In this document: positions 54,854 through 64,000 of the stretch, one piece after another
Numbering within the stretch: position 1 is the stretch's first letter
How the letters are laid out: the number at the start of each line of letters is the position of its first letter
Source of the DNA: Pseudomonas yamanorum
Lineage (GTDB): Bacteria > Pseudomonadota > Gammaproteobacteria > Pseudomonadales > Pseudomonadaceae
Reading direction: 5' to 3'
Length of the DNA: 64,000 bases
Assembly (NCBI RefSeq): GCF_900105735.1
Contig: NZ_LT629793.1
Location: 4,154,001-4,218,000, forward strand
Position numbers and translations under genes: made by a program
Notes under the pieces: generated by a model
What the model was told of the DNA's origin: nothing
Database searches by the model: none
Seen by the model: only the letters and a program-made list of their open reading frames with translations

Positions 54854-55531
54854 ATGTTCACCGGCATTATCGAATCCATCGGCAGCATCCGCGCAATGAC
54901 CCCAAAAGGCGGCGACGTACGCCTGCTGGTTGAAACCGGCAAGCTCGACCTGAGCGACGTCAAACTGGGCGACAGCATCGCCGTCAGCGGTGTATGCCTG
55001 ACCGTCATCGAATTGCCTGGCAACGGCTTTGCCGCCGATGTCAGCCGGGAAACCCTGGACTGCACCGCGATGAACGACCTCAAGAGCGGCAGCCCGGTGA
55101 ACCTGGAAAAAGCCCTGACCCCGACTACCCGTCTCGGCGGGCACCTGGTCAGCGGCCACGTCGACGGTGTCGGCGAAGTGGTTGCCCGCAGTGAAAATGC
55201 CCGCGCCGTGGAATTCCGCATTCGCGCCCCGAAAGAGCTGGCCAAGTACATCGCCCACAAAGGCTCGATCACCGTCGACGGCACCAGCCTCACCGTGAAC
55301 GCCGTGAATGGCGCCGAATTTGAACTGACCATCATTCCCCACACCCTGAGCGAAACCATCATGGCGTCTTACCAGCCGGGTCGCCGGGTGAACCTGGAAG
55401 TGGACTTGCTTGCCCGTTACCTGGAGCGCCTTCTATTGGGCGATAAGGCCGCAGAGTCTGACTCTCTTCAAGGGCCCGCCGGGAACATCACTGAAAGTTT
55501 TTTAGCCGCTAACGGCTACCTTAAATCCTGA
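54854..55531 (+). CDS. ribE: Riboflavin synthase alpha chain
   Basis: The 225-aa product starts MFTGIIESIGSI, the invariant beginning of riboflavin synthase. It has two lumazine-binding repeats, the first with GDSIAVSGVCLTV and the second with GSITVDGTSLTVN. It forms riboflavin from two molecules of lumazine. AGGAG stands before the ATG. It lies between ribD and the RibB-type gene in one operon. Confidence 0.97.
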   Translation: MFTGIIESIGSIRAMTPKGGDVRLLVETGKLDLSDVKLGDSIAVSGVCLTVIELPGNGFAADVSRETLDCTAMNDLKSGSPVNLEKALTPTTRLGGHLVSGHVDGVGEVVARSENARAVEFRIRAPKELAKYIAHKGSITVDGTSLTVNAVNGAEFELTIIPHTLSETIMASYQPGRRVNLEVDLLARYLERLLLGDKAAESDSLQGPAGNITESFLAANGYLKS

Positions 55532-55547
55532 CCCAAGGGGGTGCCGC

Positions 55548-56639
55548 GTGGCGCTCAACAGCATCGAAGAACTGGTTGAAGACATCCGCCAAGGCAAGAT
55601 GGTCATCCTGATGGATGACGAAGACCGCGAGAATGAAGGCGACCTGATCATGGCCGCCGAGTGCTGCCAGCCGGAACACATCAACTTCATGGCCAAGCAC
55701 GCCCGTGGCCTGATCTGCATGCCAATGAGCCGCGAGCGCTGCGAACTGCTCAAGCTGCCGTTGATGGCGCCGCGCAATGGTTCCGGGTTTGGCACCAAGT
55801 TCACCGTGTCCATCGAAGCCACAACCGGTGTCACCACCGGCATCTCCGCTGCTGATCGCGCCCGCACCGTGCAAGCCGCAGCCGCGAAAGACGCCAAGGC
55901 CGAAGATATCGTCAGCCCGGGCCACATCTTTCCGCTGATGGCCCAACCGGGTGGCACCCTGGCTCGCGCCGGCCACACCGAAGCCGCCTGCGACCTGGCG
56001 CGCATGGCCGGTTTCGAGCCGAGCGGTGTGATCTGCGAAGTGATGAACGACGACGGCACCATGTCCCGTCGCGCCGAGCTGGAAGAGTTTGCCGCTCTGC
56101 ATAACATCAAGATCGGCACCATTGCCGACCTGATTCACTACCGGATGATCCACGAACGTACCGTTCAGCGGATTGCCGAGCAGCCGCTGGACAGCGAACT
56201 GGGCCAGTTCAACCTGGTGACCTATCGTGATTCCGTGGAAGGCGACGTGCACATGGCCCTGACCCTGGGCACCATCTGCGCTGAAGAACCGACCCTGGTG
56301 CGGGTGCACAACATGGACCCGCTGCGCGACTTGCTGATGGTCAAACAGCCGGGGCGCTGGAGCCTGCGGGCCGCGATGTCCGCGGTGTCCGAGGCTGGCA
56401 GTGGTGTGGTATTGCTGCTGGGCCATCCACTGGATGGCGACGTGTTGCTGGCGCATATCCGCGAAACCGCCGACCACGTGCCGGTGAAAAAGCCGACCAC
56501 CTACAGCATCGTCGGTGCCGGTTCGCAGATCCTGCGGGACTTGGGCGTACGCAAAATGCGCCTGATGAGTGCGCCAATGAAATTTAATGCCATATCCGGT
56601 TTCGACCTGGAAGTAGTAGAATACGTGCCCTCCGAATAA
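55548..56639 (+). CDS. ribB: 3,4-dihydroxybutanone-4-phosphate synthase with degenerate GTP cyclohydrolase domain (RibBX)
   Basis: The 363-aa protein has an intact N-terminal DHBP synthase: MDDEDRENEGDLI metal site and HTEAACDLARMAG. The C-terminal half is related to GTP cyclohydrolase II, but the zinc cysteine motif (SECLTGD...CDCG) is missing; the corresponding part reads VEGDVHMALTLGTICAEEPT. It should therefore make only dihydroxybutanone phosphate. This agrees with the RibBX variant known in Proteobacteria. A complete RibA is encoded at 58804. The start is GTG after AAGGGGG. Confidence 0.93.
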   Translation: MALNSIEELVEDIRQGKMVILMDDEDRENEGDLIMAAECCQPEHINFMAKHARGLICMPMSRERCELLKLPLMAPRNGSGFGTKFTVSIEATTGVTTGISAADRARTVQAAAAKDAKAEDIVSPGHIFPLMAQPGGTLARAGHTEAACDLARMAGFEPSGVICEVMNDDGTMSRRAELEEFAALHNIKIGTIADLIHYRMIHERTVQRIAEQPLDSELGQFNLVTYRDSVEGDVHMALTLGTICAEEPTLVRVHNMDPLRDLLMVKQPGRWSLRAAMSAVSEAGSGVVLLLGHPLDGDVLLAHIRETADHVPVKKPTTYSIVGAGSQILRDLGVRKMRLMSAPMKFNAISGFDLEVVEYVPSE

Positions 56640-56729
56640 AGGCCGGCGTTGTTTACCCCTTGTTCGCGGTTCAAATATCACTGAGGGGCGCGCACTAAGC
56701 GCGTCCCGGCTCTTTAAGAGATTTGTCGA

Positions 56730-57206
56730 ATGACCCTGAAGACCATCGAAGGTACCTTCATCGCCCCCAAAGGCCGCTATGCCCTGGTGGTTGGCCGCTT
56801 CAACAGCTTCGTGGTTGAAAGCCTGGTAAGCGGTGCCGTGGATGCCCTGGTTCGCCACGGTGTGAGCGAAAGCGACATCACCATTATTCGCGCTCCTGGC
56901 GCCTTCGAAATTCCACTGGTTGCGCAGAAAGTTGCGCAGCAGGGTGAATACGCGGCGATCATCGCCCTGGGCGCGGTCATTCGTGGCGGTACTCCGCACT
57001 TCGAATACGTGGCTGGCGAATGCACCAAGGGCCTGGCCCAGGTGTCCATGGAGTTCGGCGTGCCGGTCGCCTTTGGCGTGCTGACCGTTGATTCCATCGA
57101 GCAAGCCATCGAACGTTCCGGCACCAAGGCCGGTAACAAAGGTGCCGAAGCTGCCCTGTCCGCCCTGGAAATGGTCAGCCTGCTGGCACAGTTGGAGGCC
57201 AAGTGA
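56730..57206 (+). CDS. ribH: 6,7-dimethyl-8-ribityllumazine synthase
   Basis: The 158-aa product has the lumazine synthase landmarks [39 protein letters not shown] with the catalytic His, and a Arg in the C-terminal [11 protein letters not shown] segment. It condenses the DHBP and ribitylamino-uracil products to lumazine. The 90-base gap before it holds no riboswitch. Its TGA overlaps the GTG start of nusB. Confidence 0.97.
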   Translation: MTLKTIEGTFIAPKGRYALVVGRFNSFVVESLVSGAVDALVRHGVSESDITIIRAPGAFEIPLVAQKVAQQGEYAAIIALGAVIRGGTPHFEYVAGECTKGLAQVSMEFGVPVAFGVLTVDSIEQAIERSGTKAGNKGAEAALSALEMVSLLAQLEAK

Positions 57207-57703
57207 TTAGCGACGACAGCGATCAGTTCAACCCCCAGGACCCGCGCCCAGCAGACGCCGGCAAGCCCTCGAAGAGCGAAAAGCGTCGTGCGGCCCGTCA
57301 GCTCGCGACCCAGGCGCTGTACCAGCGCCACATGGCTAAAACCTCGCTGAACGAAATCGAAGCGCAATTTCGCGTCGACAACGATTTCAGCGCGGCCGAT
57401 GCCAGCTATTTCCACGACATCCTGCACGGCGTTCCGGCCAACCTGCCGGAGATCGACGCTGCCTTGTCGCCGTGCCTGGACCTGGCAATCGAAGAGCTGG
57501 ACCCGGTTGAACTGGCCGTACTGCGCCTGTCCACCTGGGAGCTGCTCAAGCGCGTCGACGTACCGTACCGCGTAGTGATCAACGAAGGGATCGAACTGGC
57601 GAAAGTCTACGGTTCCACCGACGGTCACAAGTTCGTCAACGGCGTGCTCGACAAGCTGGCCCCGCGCCTGCGTGAAGCCGAAGTGAAGGCGTACAAGCGC
57701 TAA
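57203..57703 (+). CDS. nusB: Transcription antitermination factor NusB
   Basis: The 166-aa RNA-binding protein works in rRNA antitermination. It has the conserved [14 protein letters not shown] and [33 protein letters not shown]. The first 25 residues form a polar extension. It starts with GTG overlapping ribH and is followed after 18 bases by thiL. The ribH-nusB-thiL order is widely conserved. Confidence 0.97.
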   Translation: MISDDSDQFNPQDPRPADAGKPSKSEKRRAARQLATQALYQRHMAKTSLNEIEAQFRVDNDFSAADASYFHDILHGVPANLPEIDAALSPCLDLAIEELDPVELAVLRLSTWELLKRVDVPYRVVINEGIELAKVYGSTDGHKFVNGVLDKLAPRLREAEVKAYKR

Positions 57704-57721
57704 CTGGCGCTTGCTGACGCA

Positions 57722-58675
57722 ATGGGCGAGTTTGAGCTGATCCGCAACTACTTCGCCGCCGCGCCCTGCGCGCAGGGCGGCGAAGGCATTGCACTGGGGA
57801 TTGGCGACGACTGCGCCTTGCTGGCGGTTCCTCCCGGGGAACAGCTGGCGATTTCCACTGATACTCTGGTGGCCGGCGTGCACTTTGCCGACCCCTGCGA
57901 TCCGTTTCTGCTCGGCCAGCGCTCGCTGGCCGTGGCAGTCAGTGATCTGGCCGCCATGGGCGCCAACCCCCTCGCGTTTACCCTTGCCCTGACCACCCCG
58001 ACGGTTGATGCCGATTGGCTGCAACGCTATGCGCAGGGTTTGAACGCCATGGCCCAGGGTTGCGGTGTGATTCTGGTGGGTGGCGACACTACCCGTGGGC
58101 CGTTGAGCCTGACCCTGACCGTGTTTGGCCGGGTGCCGGCGGGCCAGGCCTTGACCCGCAGCGGTGCGCGGCCCGGCGACTTGCTGTGTGTTGGCGGTGA
58201 GCTGGGTAACGCGGCGGGCGCATTGCTGCTGGTACTGGGGCAGCGCACGGCAGAGGCCGCTGTCGCCGAGCCGCTGCTGGCCCACTACTGGTCGCCGCAA
58301 CCGCAGTTGGCGCTGGGCTTGGCATTGCGGGGCAAGGCGACGTCTGCCATGGATATTTCCGACGGTCTTCTGGCTGATTGCGGGCATATCGCCAAGGCGT
58401 CGGCTGTCAGCTTGTTGATCGAGCAGCAAAAGCTGCCGTTGTCGGCAGCCTTGCTGGCGTTCGTTGGCGACGCGGATGCGCGGGTAGCCGCGTTGAGCGG
58501 CGGGGACGACTACGTACTGGCGTTCACCTTGCCACCTGCCGAACTGGCACCGTTGCTGGCGGCCGGTGCGCCGGTCCATGTGATCGGCCGGGTCGAGGCG
58601 GGGCAGGGCGTGACCCTGCTGGACGCGGCGGGCCAGGACATTACCCCCGCCATCCGTGGCTATCAACATTTCTGA
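57722..58675 (+). CDS. thiL: Thiamine-monophosphate kinase
   Basis: The 317-aa enzyme phosphorylates thiamine monophosphate to the diphosphate. It has the N-terminal MGEFELIRNYF, GIGDDCALL metal site, STDTLVAGVHF and MDISDGLLAD. The length is normal. In P. aeruginosa I recall pgpA following thiL; here only a 128-base gap lies before ribA, so pgpA is not at this place. Confidence 0.96.
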   Translation: MGEFELIRNYFAAAPCAQGGEGIALGIGDDCALLAVPPGEQLAISTDTLVAGVHFADPCDPFLLGQRSLAVAVSDLAAMGANPLAFTLALTTPTVDADWLQRYAQGLNAMAQGCGVILVGGDTTRGPLSLTLTVFGRVPAGQALTRSGARPGDLLCVGGELGNAAGALLLVLGQRTAEAAVAEPLLAHYWSPQPQLALGLALRGKATSAMDISDGLLADCGHIAKASAVSLLIEQQKLPLSAALLAFVGDADARVAALSGGDDYVLAFTLPPAELAPLLAAGAPVHVIGRVEAGQGVTLLDAAGQDITPAIRGYQHF

Positions 58676-58803
58676 AAGGCATAGAACCAAGCTGAAGGCC
58701 AATCGAACCTATTGATCTTTATCAGCGACAATTCAGCTTAAGCGTCTGCAGGAACCTGCTGTTACAATCTATCCCCTGTGAAATCAGAAATCAGGAGCAC
58801 ACG

Positions 58804-59421
58804 GTGCCCGTCGTTTTCGTTGCCGCTTCCAAGCTGCCAACCCCTTTTGCCACGTTCACCATGAATGGTTTTCTTGAAGAAACCACCGGGCGCGAACACG
58901 TTGTTCTGAGCCTCGGTGACGTGGCGGACGGCGCTCCGGTGCTCGGCCGCGTGCACTCCGAGTGCCTGACCGGCGATGCCCTATTCAGCCAGCGCTGTGA
59001 CTGCGGCTCGCAACTGGAAGCCGCCATGCAGGCCATCGCCCGCGAAGGCCGTGGCGTATTGCTGTACTTGCGTCAGGAAGGCCGTGGTATTGGCCTGCTG
59101 AACAAAATCCGCGCCTATGAGCTGCAGGATGGCGGCGCCGACACCGTGGAAGCCAACGAGCGCCTGGGTTTTGCCGCTGACCAGCGTGACTACGGGATCT
59201 GCCTGCCGATGCTCCAGCACCTGGGGGTCAAATCCCTGCGGCTGATGACTAACAACCCACGAAAGGTCAAAGCCTTGACCGACATGGGCATCACCGTCGC
59301 CGAGCGCGTGCCGCTGCACACCGGCCACAACCCGCACAACAAACTCTACCTGGCCACCAAGGCCAGCAAGCTCGACCACATGATGGGCAACGAGCACCAG
59401 GGCGAGGTCGACCGGGCGTGA
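58804..59421 (+). CDS. ribA: GTP cyclohydrolase II
   Basis: The 205-aa enzyme opens GTP in the first step of riboflavin synthesis. All three zinc cysteines are present in [17 protein letters not shown], and the catalytic [13 protein letters not shown] is intact. The GTG start has AGGAG upstream. Since the RibB-type protein has lost this activity in its C-terminal domain, this is the working copy in the window. A 128-base leader separates it from thiL and may hold its own promoter (TACAAT near 58764). Confidence 0.97.
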   Translation: MPVVFVAASKLPTPFATFTMNGFLEETTGREHVVLSLGDVADGAPVLGRVHSECLTGDALFSQRCDCGSQLEAAMQAIAREGRGVLLYLRQEGRGIGLLNKIRAYELQDGGADTVEANERLGFAADQRDYGICLPMLQHLGVKSLRLMTNNPRKVKALTDMGITVAERVPLHTGHNPHNKLYLATKASKLDHMMGNEHQGEVDRA

Positions 59422-59837
59422 CGCGCGGCCAGGTCAAGCGGCGACTGTCGTTTAACTGGTGGCAATACCTGGCGTTGGCGTTGGTGCCATTGTTTGTGAT
59501 CAACCTGGTGTTTGGCAAGGCCGAGCCCTTGCTGCCGGTGCTGGCGATGCCGTTTTTCATCGCCGGCGTGGCCTCGATGTTTGTCAGCCTGCGTTACTTC
59601 CATGGCTATAAACACGCACTGATCGCCACCGGCAAAGCCCTCGATACTCCTGACGAACCGGCTGCCTGGATCACCCTCGCGGCCCGTCGTCGTGTGGCGT
59701 TGCTGGTGGCTGCACTGCCGGCCTGGGTCGGCGCACTGGCGGTGTTTGTCGGGCTGGAAGCGGTGCCGCTGTTTCTGCTGGCACTGTCGACCCTGGTGCT
59801 GTTCTACCTCTATCGCATTCCGCGTCAGTTGGGTTGA
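59418..59837 (+). CDS. Hypothetical inner-membrane protein
   Basis: The 139-aa product has four hydrophobic segments ([69 protein letters not shown]). No known motif is seen. It starts with GTG overlapping the ribA stop by 4 bases, and its own stop overlaps the start of the next gene (TGATG). Expression is therefore linked to ribA and the BtuF-like gene. Confidence 0.8.
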   Translation: MTRGQVKRRLSFNWWQYLALALVPLFVINLVFGKAEPLLPVLAMPFFIAGVASMFVSLRYFHGYKHALIATGKALDTPDEPAAWITLAARRRVALLVAALPAWVGALAVFVGLEAVPLFLLALSTLVLFYLYRIPRQLG

Positions 59838-60634
59838 TGCGCGCCTGGCTGGCGGTGTTCCTGCTGGTCGTCGCGGCCCAGGTTGCGGCGGTCGAGCGGG
59901 TTGTCAGCCTTGCTCCTTCTTTGTCTGAAATCGTCGTTGAGCTGGGCGCTGCTGATTTGCTGGTAGGCGTGCTGGATGGCGGCGAGCGGCCACAGGCCTT
60001 GGCGAAGGTGCCTTCGGTGGGAAACTACGGGCAGTTGGACATGGAACGGCTGCTCAGCCTCAAGCCGGACCTGATCCTGCTCTGGCCCGGCAGCGTCGGC
60101 CCGGCCCAGCGTGAGCAGCTCCAACGCCTGAACATCCCGGTGTTTGTCGCCGAGCCCCACAGCCTCGAACAACTCACCTCGCAAGTCGAAACCATTGCCC
60201 AGCAACTCGGGCGGGCTGATGCCGGCCGGCAATTGGCCGTGCAGCTGCGTCAGCGCTTGGCCGAGTTGCGCTTGCGCTATCACCGGGTCGAGCCGTTGCG
60301 GGTGTTTTATCAGGTGTGGAACCAGCCGCTGTACACCGTTGGCGGCGGGCAGATCATCAGCGACGCGTTGAGTGTGTGCGGGGCGCGCAATGTGTTCGAT
60401 GATCTGAAATTACCTGCACCGCAGGTCAGCATCGAGTCGGTGCTGCAGCGTAATCCCGAGGTGATTCTGGCGGGCGATCAATCGCAGCTGGATGCCTGGA
60501 AGGCGTGGCCACAGGTAGCGGCGGTGGCTGCCGGGCATTTGCTGGTGGTGCCCGACAAGGGCCTGGAGCGGCCCAGCGGGCAGATGCTGGAAGCGGTGGC
60601 GCGGTTGTGTCAGGTGATTGCACCGGGGCTGTGA
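59837..60634 (+). CDS. btuF: Periplasmic cobalamin-binding protein, BtuF-like
   Basis: The 265-aa secreted protein starts with a signal peptide (RAWLAVFLLVVAAQVAA). The mature part has the type III periplasmic-binding fold, with RVVSLAPSLSEIVVELGA, SVGNYGQLDMERLLSLKPDL and VFYQVWNQPLYTVGGGQIISD. These match BtuF-like cobalamin/corrinoid binders. The permease and ATPase genes are not adjacent. A BtuB-like receptor lies convergently after a REP pair, which supports the vitamin B12 assignment. Fe-siderophore binding is the alternative. Confidence 0.82.
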   Translation: MRAWLAVFLLVVAAQVAAVERVVSLAPSLSEIVVELGAADLLVGVLDGGERPQALAKVPSVGNYGQLDMERLLSLKPDLILLWPGSVGPAQREQLQRLNIPVFVAEPHSLEQLTSQVETIAQQLGRADAGRQLAVQLRQRLAELRLRYHRVEPLRVFYQVWNQPLYTVGGGQIISDALSVCGARNVFDDLKLPAPQVSIESVLQRNPEVILAGDQSQLDAWKAWPQVAAVAAGHLLVVPDKGLERPSGQMLEAVARLCQVIAPGL

Positions 60635-60641
60635 GACCGCT

Positions 60642-60725
60642 ATCGCAGGCAAGCCAGCTCCCACATTTGACCGCGTTCATGCATGCGACGCGGTTAAATG
60701 TGGGAGCCGGGCTTGCCCGCGATGA
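60642..60725. repeat. Mixed REP pair between btuF-like and btuB-like genes
   Basis: A GCAGGCAAGCCAGCTCCCAC copy (60646-60665) faces GTGGGAGCCGGGCTTGCCCG (60700-60719). The spacer is partly self-complementary. It sits between convergent genes and may separate their transcripts. Confidence 0.85.
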
Positions 60726-60741
60726 GGCCGGTGCAGACGAC

Positions 60742-62607
60742 TTAGAGCTCCGGTGTCCAGGTCACCCCGAACATCAGCGCCCGGCCTTCTTCCCGGTAGC
60801 CATATTGCCGGCCTTGATACTGATACAGCGCCCGGCTGTAGGCTTTGTTCAGCAGGTTATCGAGCTTCATTTCCAGGCTGATCTCACGATTTACCGCCCA
60901 ACTGCCCCGTAGACCGAGTAAACCGTACCCGCCCAGGCGTTGCTGGTTCGCCGCATCGTTGTAGCTGCTGCTCACCGCTTGCCAGCTGGCGCCGACGCCG
61001 AACTGATCGAATTGGCGATCCAGGTCCAGGCTCAGGGTGCGCTTGGCTCGACGGGCCAGTGTGCGCCCGGTGTCGCGGTCCCGTGGGTCGATCAGCGCGA
61101 TGCCGAGGCTGCTTTGCCAGCCGAGCAGCTCTTGCTTGAGCGCCGCTTCGAAGCCGTTGATGCGCGCGGAGCTGACGTTTTGCGGGACGTTACCGTCGAA
61201 TACGATCGCGTCATTCAGGTCGGTCCGGTACAGCGAGGCCTCCAGTCGGCTGGTGTCGCTGAGCTGGCTGCGCCACTGTATTTCATAGCTTTTCGAGGTT
61301 TCCGGTTTGAGGTTCGGATTGCTGCTTTTTTCGCGGTTGAAGTCCGGGAAATACAGGTCATTGAACGTCGGCGCGCGAAAGCCCTCGCTGTAGCTCAGCA
61401 ACAGATCATTGTCCGGATTGAGAGGCAGGGTGAAGGTGCCGCTCCAGCTGTTGTGGCCGCCGAACTGTTGGTTCTGGTCGCGGCGCAAGCCCAGTTCTGT
61501 GGAGAAAGATTGGGCCTGGAAACGGTGCTGGATAAATGCGGCGCGGTTCCAGCGACTGTCCTCATTGAGCTGGGCGCTGCTGTTGACCTGGTCCTCGTAC
61601 CAGTCGCCGCCCAGGATCAGGCTGTTCTGCTCATTGAGGGTCAGGTCGTTTTGCCAGTTCAGCGAGTTGCGGTAGGTGTTGAACACGCTGCGTTCGGTGC
61701 TGAGCTTGTCCCGGGTTTCTTCGCGGTTTTCGCTGTGGCCCGCTTCCAGCCGGGACTTCCACACGTCATTGATGCGCGCGTCGACATAGCTGCTGACGCT
61801 GCTTACGGTGAAGTTGGAATAGGGCTTTTGCGGGGAGAACGAGTTGTCGAATTCGCTTTTGCCACGATTATCCAGCACGTTCACACCCGCTTCGAGGTCA
61901 TCGTTGAAGGCATGGCTCAGGCTGAAACTGGTGGACTGGTTGCGATAGGCGTCATGGTCGCGGTCGCTGGGGTACGAGGCATACGTGCGATTGATCCCGG
62001 CGGTGTCATCCAGGCTGGCGCCGAGGTTGAAGCGGGTTTTCTCGTCACCGCCGGACAGGCCCAAGCTGCGGCCCCACGTCTGGTTGCTGCCAAAACCCAC
62101 ATGCAGGCGGGGTTGCAGGCCGGACTCGTTGCTGCGCCGGGTAAAGATCTGAATCACCCCGCCAATCGCATCGCTGCCGTAGATCACCGATCGCGAACCG
62201 CGCAGCACTTCCACCCGTTCGATCTGTTGGATGTTCAGGTGCTGCAGGTTGCTGTCGCCGGAGGTCGAGTTGCCAATGCGCTGGCCATCGACCAACACCA
62301 GGCTTTGGGCCGATTTGGTGCCACGAATGTAAATGCTTGCCAGGCTGCCACGGCCACCGGCTTGTGAAACCTGTACGCCGGGCACGCGGCTCAGCAGGTC
62401 GGTCACGCTGGTGGGTTGCAGGCGGTCGATGTCGTCGCGGGTAAAGACGGTGTTGGCGGCACTGCTATCGTTGCGCGCCTGGACCTGGCGGTTGGCGCTG
62501 ATCACCACGTCGGGCAGCTTGAGGGCGTCGTCGCGTTCGAAGCTGTCGGCGAGCAGGTCGGTGGCTGGCAGTAACAGAAGGGGCAGGGCGAGGCGAAGGC
62601 GGATCAT
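60742..62607 (-). CDS. btuB: TonB-dependent receptor, BtuB-like
   Basis: The 621-aa outer-membrane receptor has a signal peptide (RLALPLLLLPATDLLA), a TonB-box-like LPDVVISANRQ, a plug domain with RVPGVQVSQAGGRGSLASIYIRG, and a C-terminal barrel ending in aromatic residues. Length and plug sequence suit BtuB. The ATG at 62607 is chosen; the ORF upstream into the REP DNA is spurious. No cobalamin riboswitch is visible in the 142 bases before it, which is unusual for btuB, so regulation must be through another route. Confidence 0.87.
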   Translation of the reverse strand: MIRLRLALPLLLLPATDLLADSFERDDALKLPDVVISANRQVQARNDSSAANTVFTRDDIDRLQPTSVTDLLSRVPGVQVSQAGGRGSLASIYIRGTKSAQSLVLVDGQRIGNSTSGDSNLQHLNIQQIERVEVLRGSRSVIYGSDAIGGVIQIFTRRSNESGLQPRLHVGFGSNQTWGRSLGLSGGDEKTRFNLGASLDDTAGINRTYASYPSDRDHDAYRNQSTSFSLSHAFNDDLEAGVNVLDNRGKSEFDNSFSPQKPYSNFTVSSVSSYVDARINDVWKSRLEAGHSENREETRDKLSTERSVFNTYRNSLNWQNDLTLNEQNSLILGGDWYEDQVNSSAQLNEDSRWNRAAFIQHRFQAQSFSTELGLRRDQNQQFGGHNSWSGTFTLPLNPDNDLLLSYSEGFRAPTFNDLYFPDFNREKSSNPNLKPETSKSYEIQWRSQLSDTSRLEASLYRTDLNDAIVFDGNVPQNVSSARINGFEAALKQELLGWQSSLGIALIDPRDRDTGRTLARRAKRTLSLDLDRQFDQFGVGASWQAVSSSYNDAANQQRLGGYGLLGLRGSWAVNREISLEMKLDNLLNKAYSRALYQYQGRQYGYREEGRALMFGVTWTPEL

Positions 62608-62642
62608 GGGCTGTCCGTAGCATTTGAAGTGAGCATAAAACA

Positions 62643-62737
62643 AATGTGGGAGCGGGCTTGCTCGCGAAGGCGCAGTGTCAGTCAATACATCTGTTGACTG
62701 ACCCACCGCTTTCGCGAGCAAGCCCGCTCCCACATTT
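62643..62737. repeat. REP pair (BIME) between btuB and dxs
   Basis: Inverted copies with core GAGCGGGCTTGCTCGCGAA lie at about 62645-62670 and 62709-62735. The spacer has GTCAGTCAA/TTGACTGAC arms that extend the hairpin. Confidence 0.9.
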
Positions 62738-62749
62738 TTAATCGCGTTT

Positions 62750-64000
62750 CTACAGGCCCAGCAGGGCCATGCGCTGACGAACCGAAGCTTCAATCCCCGC
62801 TTCATCCAGCCCACACTCGGCCAGCATCTGCGCCGGTTTGGCATGCTCGACATACACGTCCGGCAAGCCCAGATGCAGCACCGACTTGAGGATGTTCTCC
62901 CGCGCCAGGAACTCACTGACTGCCGCACCGGCGCCGCCCATGATGGCGTTTTCTTCAAGGGTCACCAGCAGCGCATGGCTGCCGGCGATCTCGCGCACCA
63001 GGGCTTCGTCCAGTGGTTTGACGAAGCGCATGTCCACCACCGTGGCGTCGATCTTCTCGGCCACTTTCAAGGCTTCAGCCAATTGCACGCCGAACACCAG
63101 CAAGGCAACGTTGCTGCCCTGGCGACGCACGATGCCCTTGCCGATCTCGATAGGCTCAAGGTCCTTTTCGATCACGGCATTCGGGCCGTTGCCCCGCGGG
63201 TAACGCACAGCCGCCGGGCCGTTGTACAGGTGGCCGGTGCTGAGCATCTTGCGCAGTTCGTTCTCGTCGCTTGGGGTCATCACCAGCATACCGGGGATGC
63301 AGCGCAGGTACGACAGGTCGAAGCTGCCGGCGTGGGTCGGGCCGTCTTCGCCCACCAAACCGGCACGGTCGATGGCGAACAACACGTCGAGGTTCTGCAC
63401 CGCGACGTCATGAATCAACTGGTCATAACCACGTTGCAGGAACGTGGAGTAGATCGCGACTACCGGCTTGGCGCCTTCACAGGCCATGCCGGCGGCGAAG
63501 GTCACCGCGTGTTGCTCGGCGATGGCCACGTCGAAATAGCGCAGCGGGAAACGCTCGCTGAATTCCACCAGGTCGGAACCTTCCTTCATCGCCGGGGTGA
63601 TGCCCACCAGGCGTGGATCGGCGGCGGCCATATCGCACAACCATTCGCCAAACACACCAGAGTACTTCGGCCCGCTGGCTTTCTTGGGCGCAGCAGCCGG
63701 GGCGTTCAGCGGTTCAAGCTTGGTGATCGCGTGGTAACCAATCGGGTCGACTTCCGCCGGGGCGAAGCCTTTGCCTTTTTTGGTGACGATGTGCAGGAAC
63801 TGCGGGCCTTTAAGGTCACGCATGTTGCGCAGGGTCGCGATCAGGGTTGGCAGGTCGTGGCCGTCGATCGGGCCGATGTAGTTCCAGCCCAGCTCTTCGA
63901 ACAGGGTGCCGGGAACCAGCATGCCCTTGGCATATTCTTCGGTACGACGGGCAATTTCCCACGCGCCGGGCAAACGCGAGAGCACCTTTTTGCTGCCTTC
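62750..64000 (-). CDS. dxs: 1-deoxy-D-xylulose-5-phosphate synthase (5' part outside window)
   Basis: This is the C-terminal 416 residues of DXS, the first enzyme of the MEP isoprenoid pathway. The frame is open to base 64000. Visible landmarks are [13 protein letters not shown], the transketolase-like pyrimidine-binding domain with [39 protein letters not shown], and the C-terminal domain ending in QRMALLGL. The missing N-terminal third contains the thiamine diphosphate site. Confidence 0.97.
   Translation of the reverse strand, partial: EGSKKVLSRLPGAWEIARRTEEYAKGMLVPGTLFEELGWNYIGPIDGHDLPTLIATLRNMRDLKGPQFLHIVTKKGKGFAPAEVDPIGYHAITKLEPLNAPAAAPKKASGPKYSGVFGEWLCDMAAADPRLVGITPAMKEGSDLVEFSERFPLRYFDVAIAEQHAVTFAAGMACEGAKPVVAIYSTFLQRGYDQLIHDVAVQNLDVLFAIDRAGLVGEDGPTHAGSFDLSYLRCIPGMLVMTPSDENELRKMLSTGHLYNGPAAVRYPRGNGPNAVIEKDLEPIEIGKGIVRRQGSNVALLVFGVQLAEALKVAEKIDATVVDMRFVKPLDEALVREIAGSHALLVTLEENAIMGGAGAAVSEFLARENILKSVLHLGLPDVYVEHAKPAQMLAECGLDEAGIEASVRQRMALLGL

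Noticed and set aside
56640..56729. Possible FMN riboswitch before ribH
   Set aside because: The 90 bases are too short and do not show the conserved FMN element boxes.
55521..58702. Long minus-strand ORFs (527 and 641 aa) across the riboflavin genes
   Set aside because: They are antisense to well-identified ribB, ribH, nusB and thiL and have no protein-like features.

Overview
The window is chromosomal DNA of a Pseudomonas, most likely the P. fluorescens group. The evidence is high GC, REP/BIME repeats with the typical GTGGGAGC...GGCTTGC core, and gene order that I recall from P. aeruginosa (nrdR-ribD-ribE-ribBX-ribH-nusB-thiL-ribA-dxs, with an OprG/OmpW gene and a zinc-uptake operon beside it). 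Both ends cut genes: a YajR-like MFS transporter at base 1 and dxs at base 64000.

Region 1 (1-1860) holds the MFS gene, ssb and a terminator. Region 2 (about 1867-24158) is a visibly AT-richer genomic island inserted between ssb and a LysR gene. At its left end lies a four-gene recombination module: three different tyrosine recombinases with overlapping ends plus a small coiled-coil protein. The layout resembles Tn554-type and Gamma-Mobile-Trio elements. The cargo is anti-phage defence on the minus strand. One long cluster runs from a 78-aa unknown protein through a SNF2-type helicase, a DUF4391 protein, a type III-like Mod and Res, then SIR2 and HerA. A separate PtuA-PtuB Septu pair follows. 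At the right end an XRE regulator faces two unknown small genes across a perfect 12-bp-arm inverted repeat. GTAAAG-type repeats cluster at both ends, and a 10-bp direct repeat (TTGTAAAGGT) brackets the island. I propose these as recombinase sites and attachment ends.

Region 3 (24.4-43 kb) is ordinary chromosome: LysR/tam, an isochorismatase-like hydrolase facing a GlxA-type regulator, DUF3182 plus an alpha/beta hydrolase, a DUF72-ybhP-clsB-ybhN membrane-lipid operon, an MFS exporter, a large MscS channel, the Lhr helicase and an SDR-like protein. Region 4 (43.2-46.3 kb) is a three-gene signalling operon: PAS histidine kinase, double-domain KaiC-like ATPase, single-domain response regulator.

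Region 5 (46.4-50.5 kb) has an OmpW/OprG porin with a probable Anr box, and a zinc-uptake operon (ZrgA, ABC ATPase, FtsX-like permease, DUF3299) behind a good Zur box. Region 6 (50.6-64 kb) has a YbbN/CnoX-like thioredoxin, a methyltransferase, a YbaY-type lipoprotein, the riboflavin cluster with nrdR, nusB and thiL, a BtuF-like protein and a BtuB-like receptor, and dxs. The RibB-type protein carries a GTP cyclohydrolase-like domain without zinc cysteines, while a complete RibA is encoded separately. I saw no tRNA, rRNA or CRISPR array.
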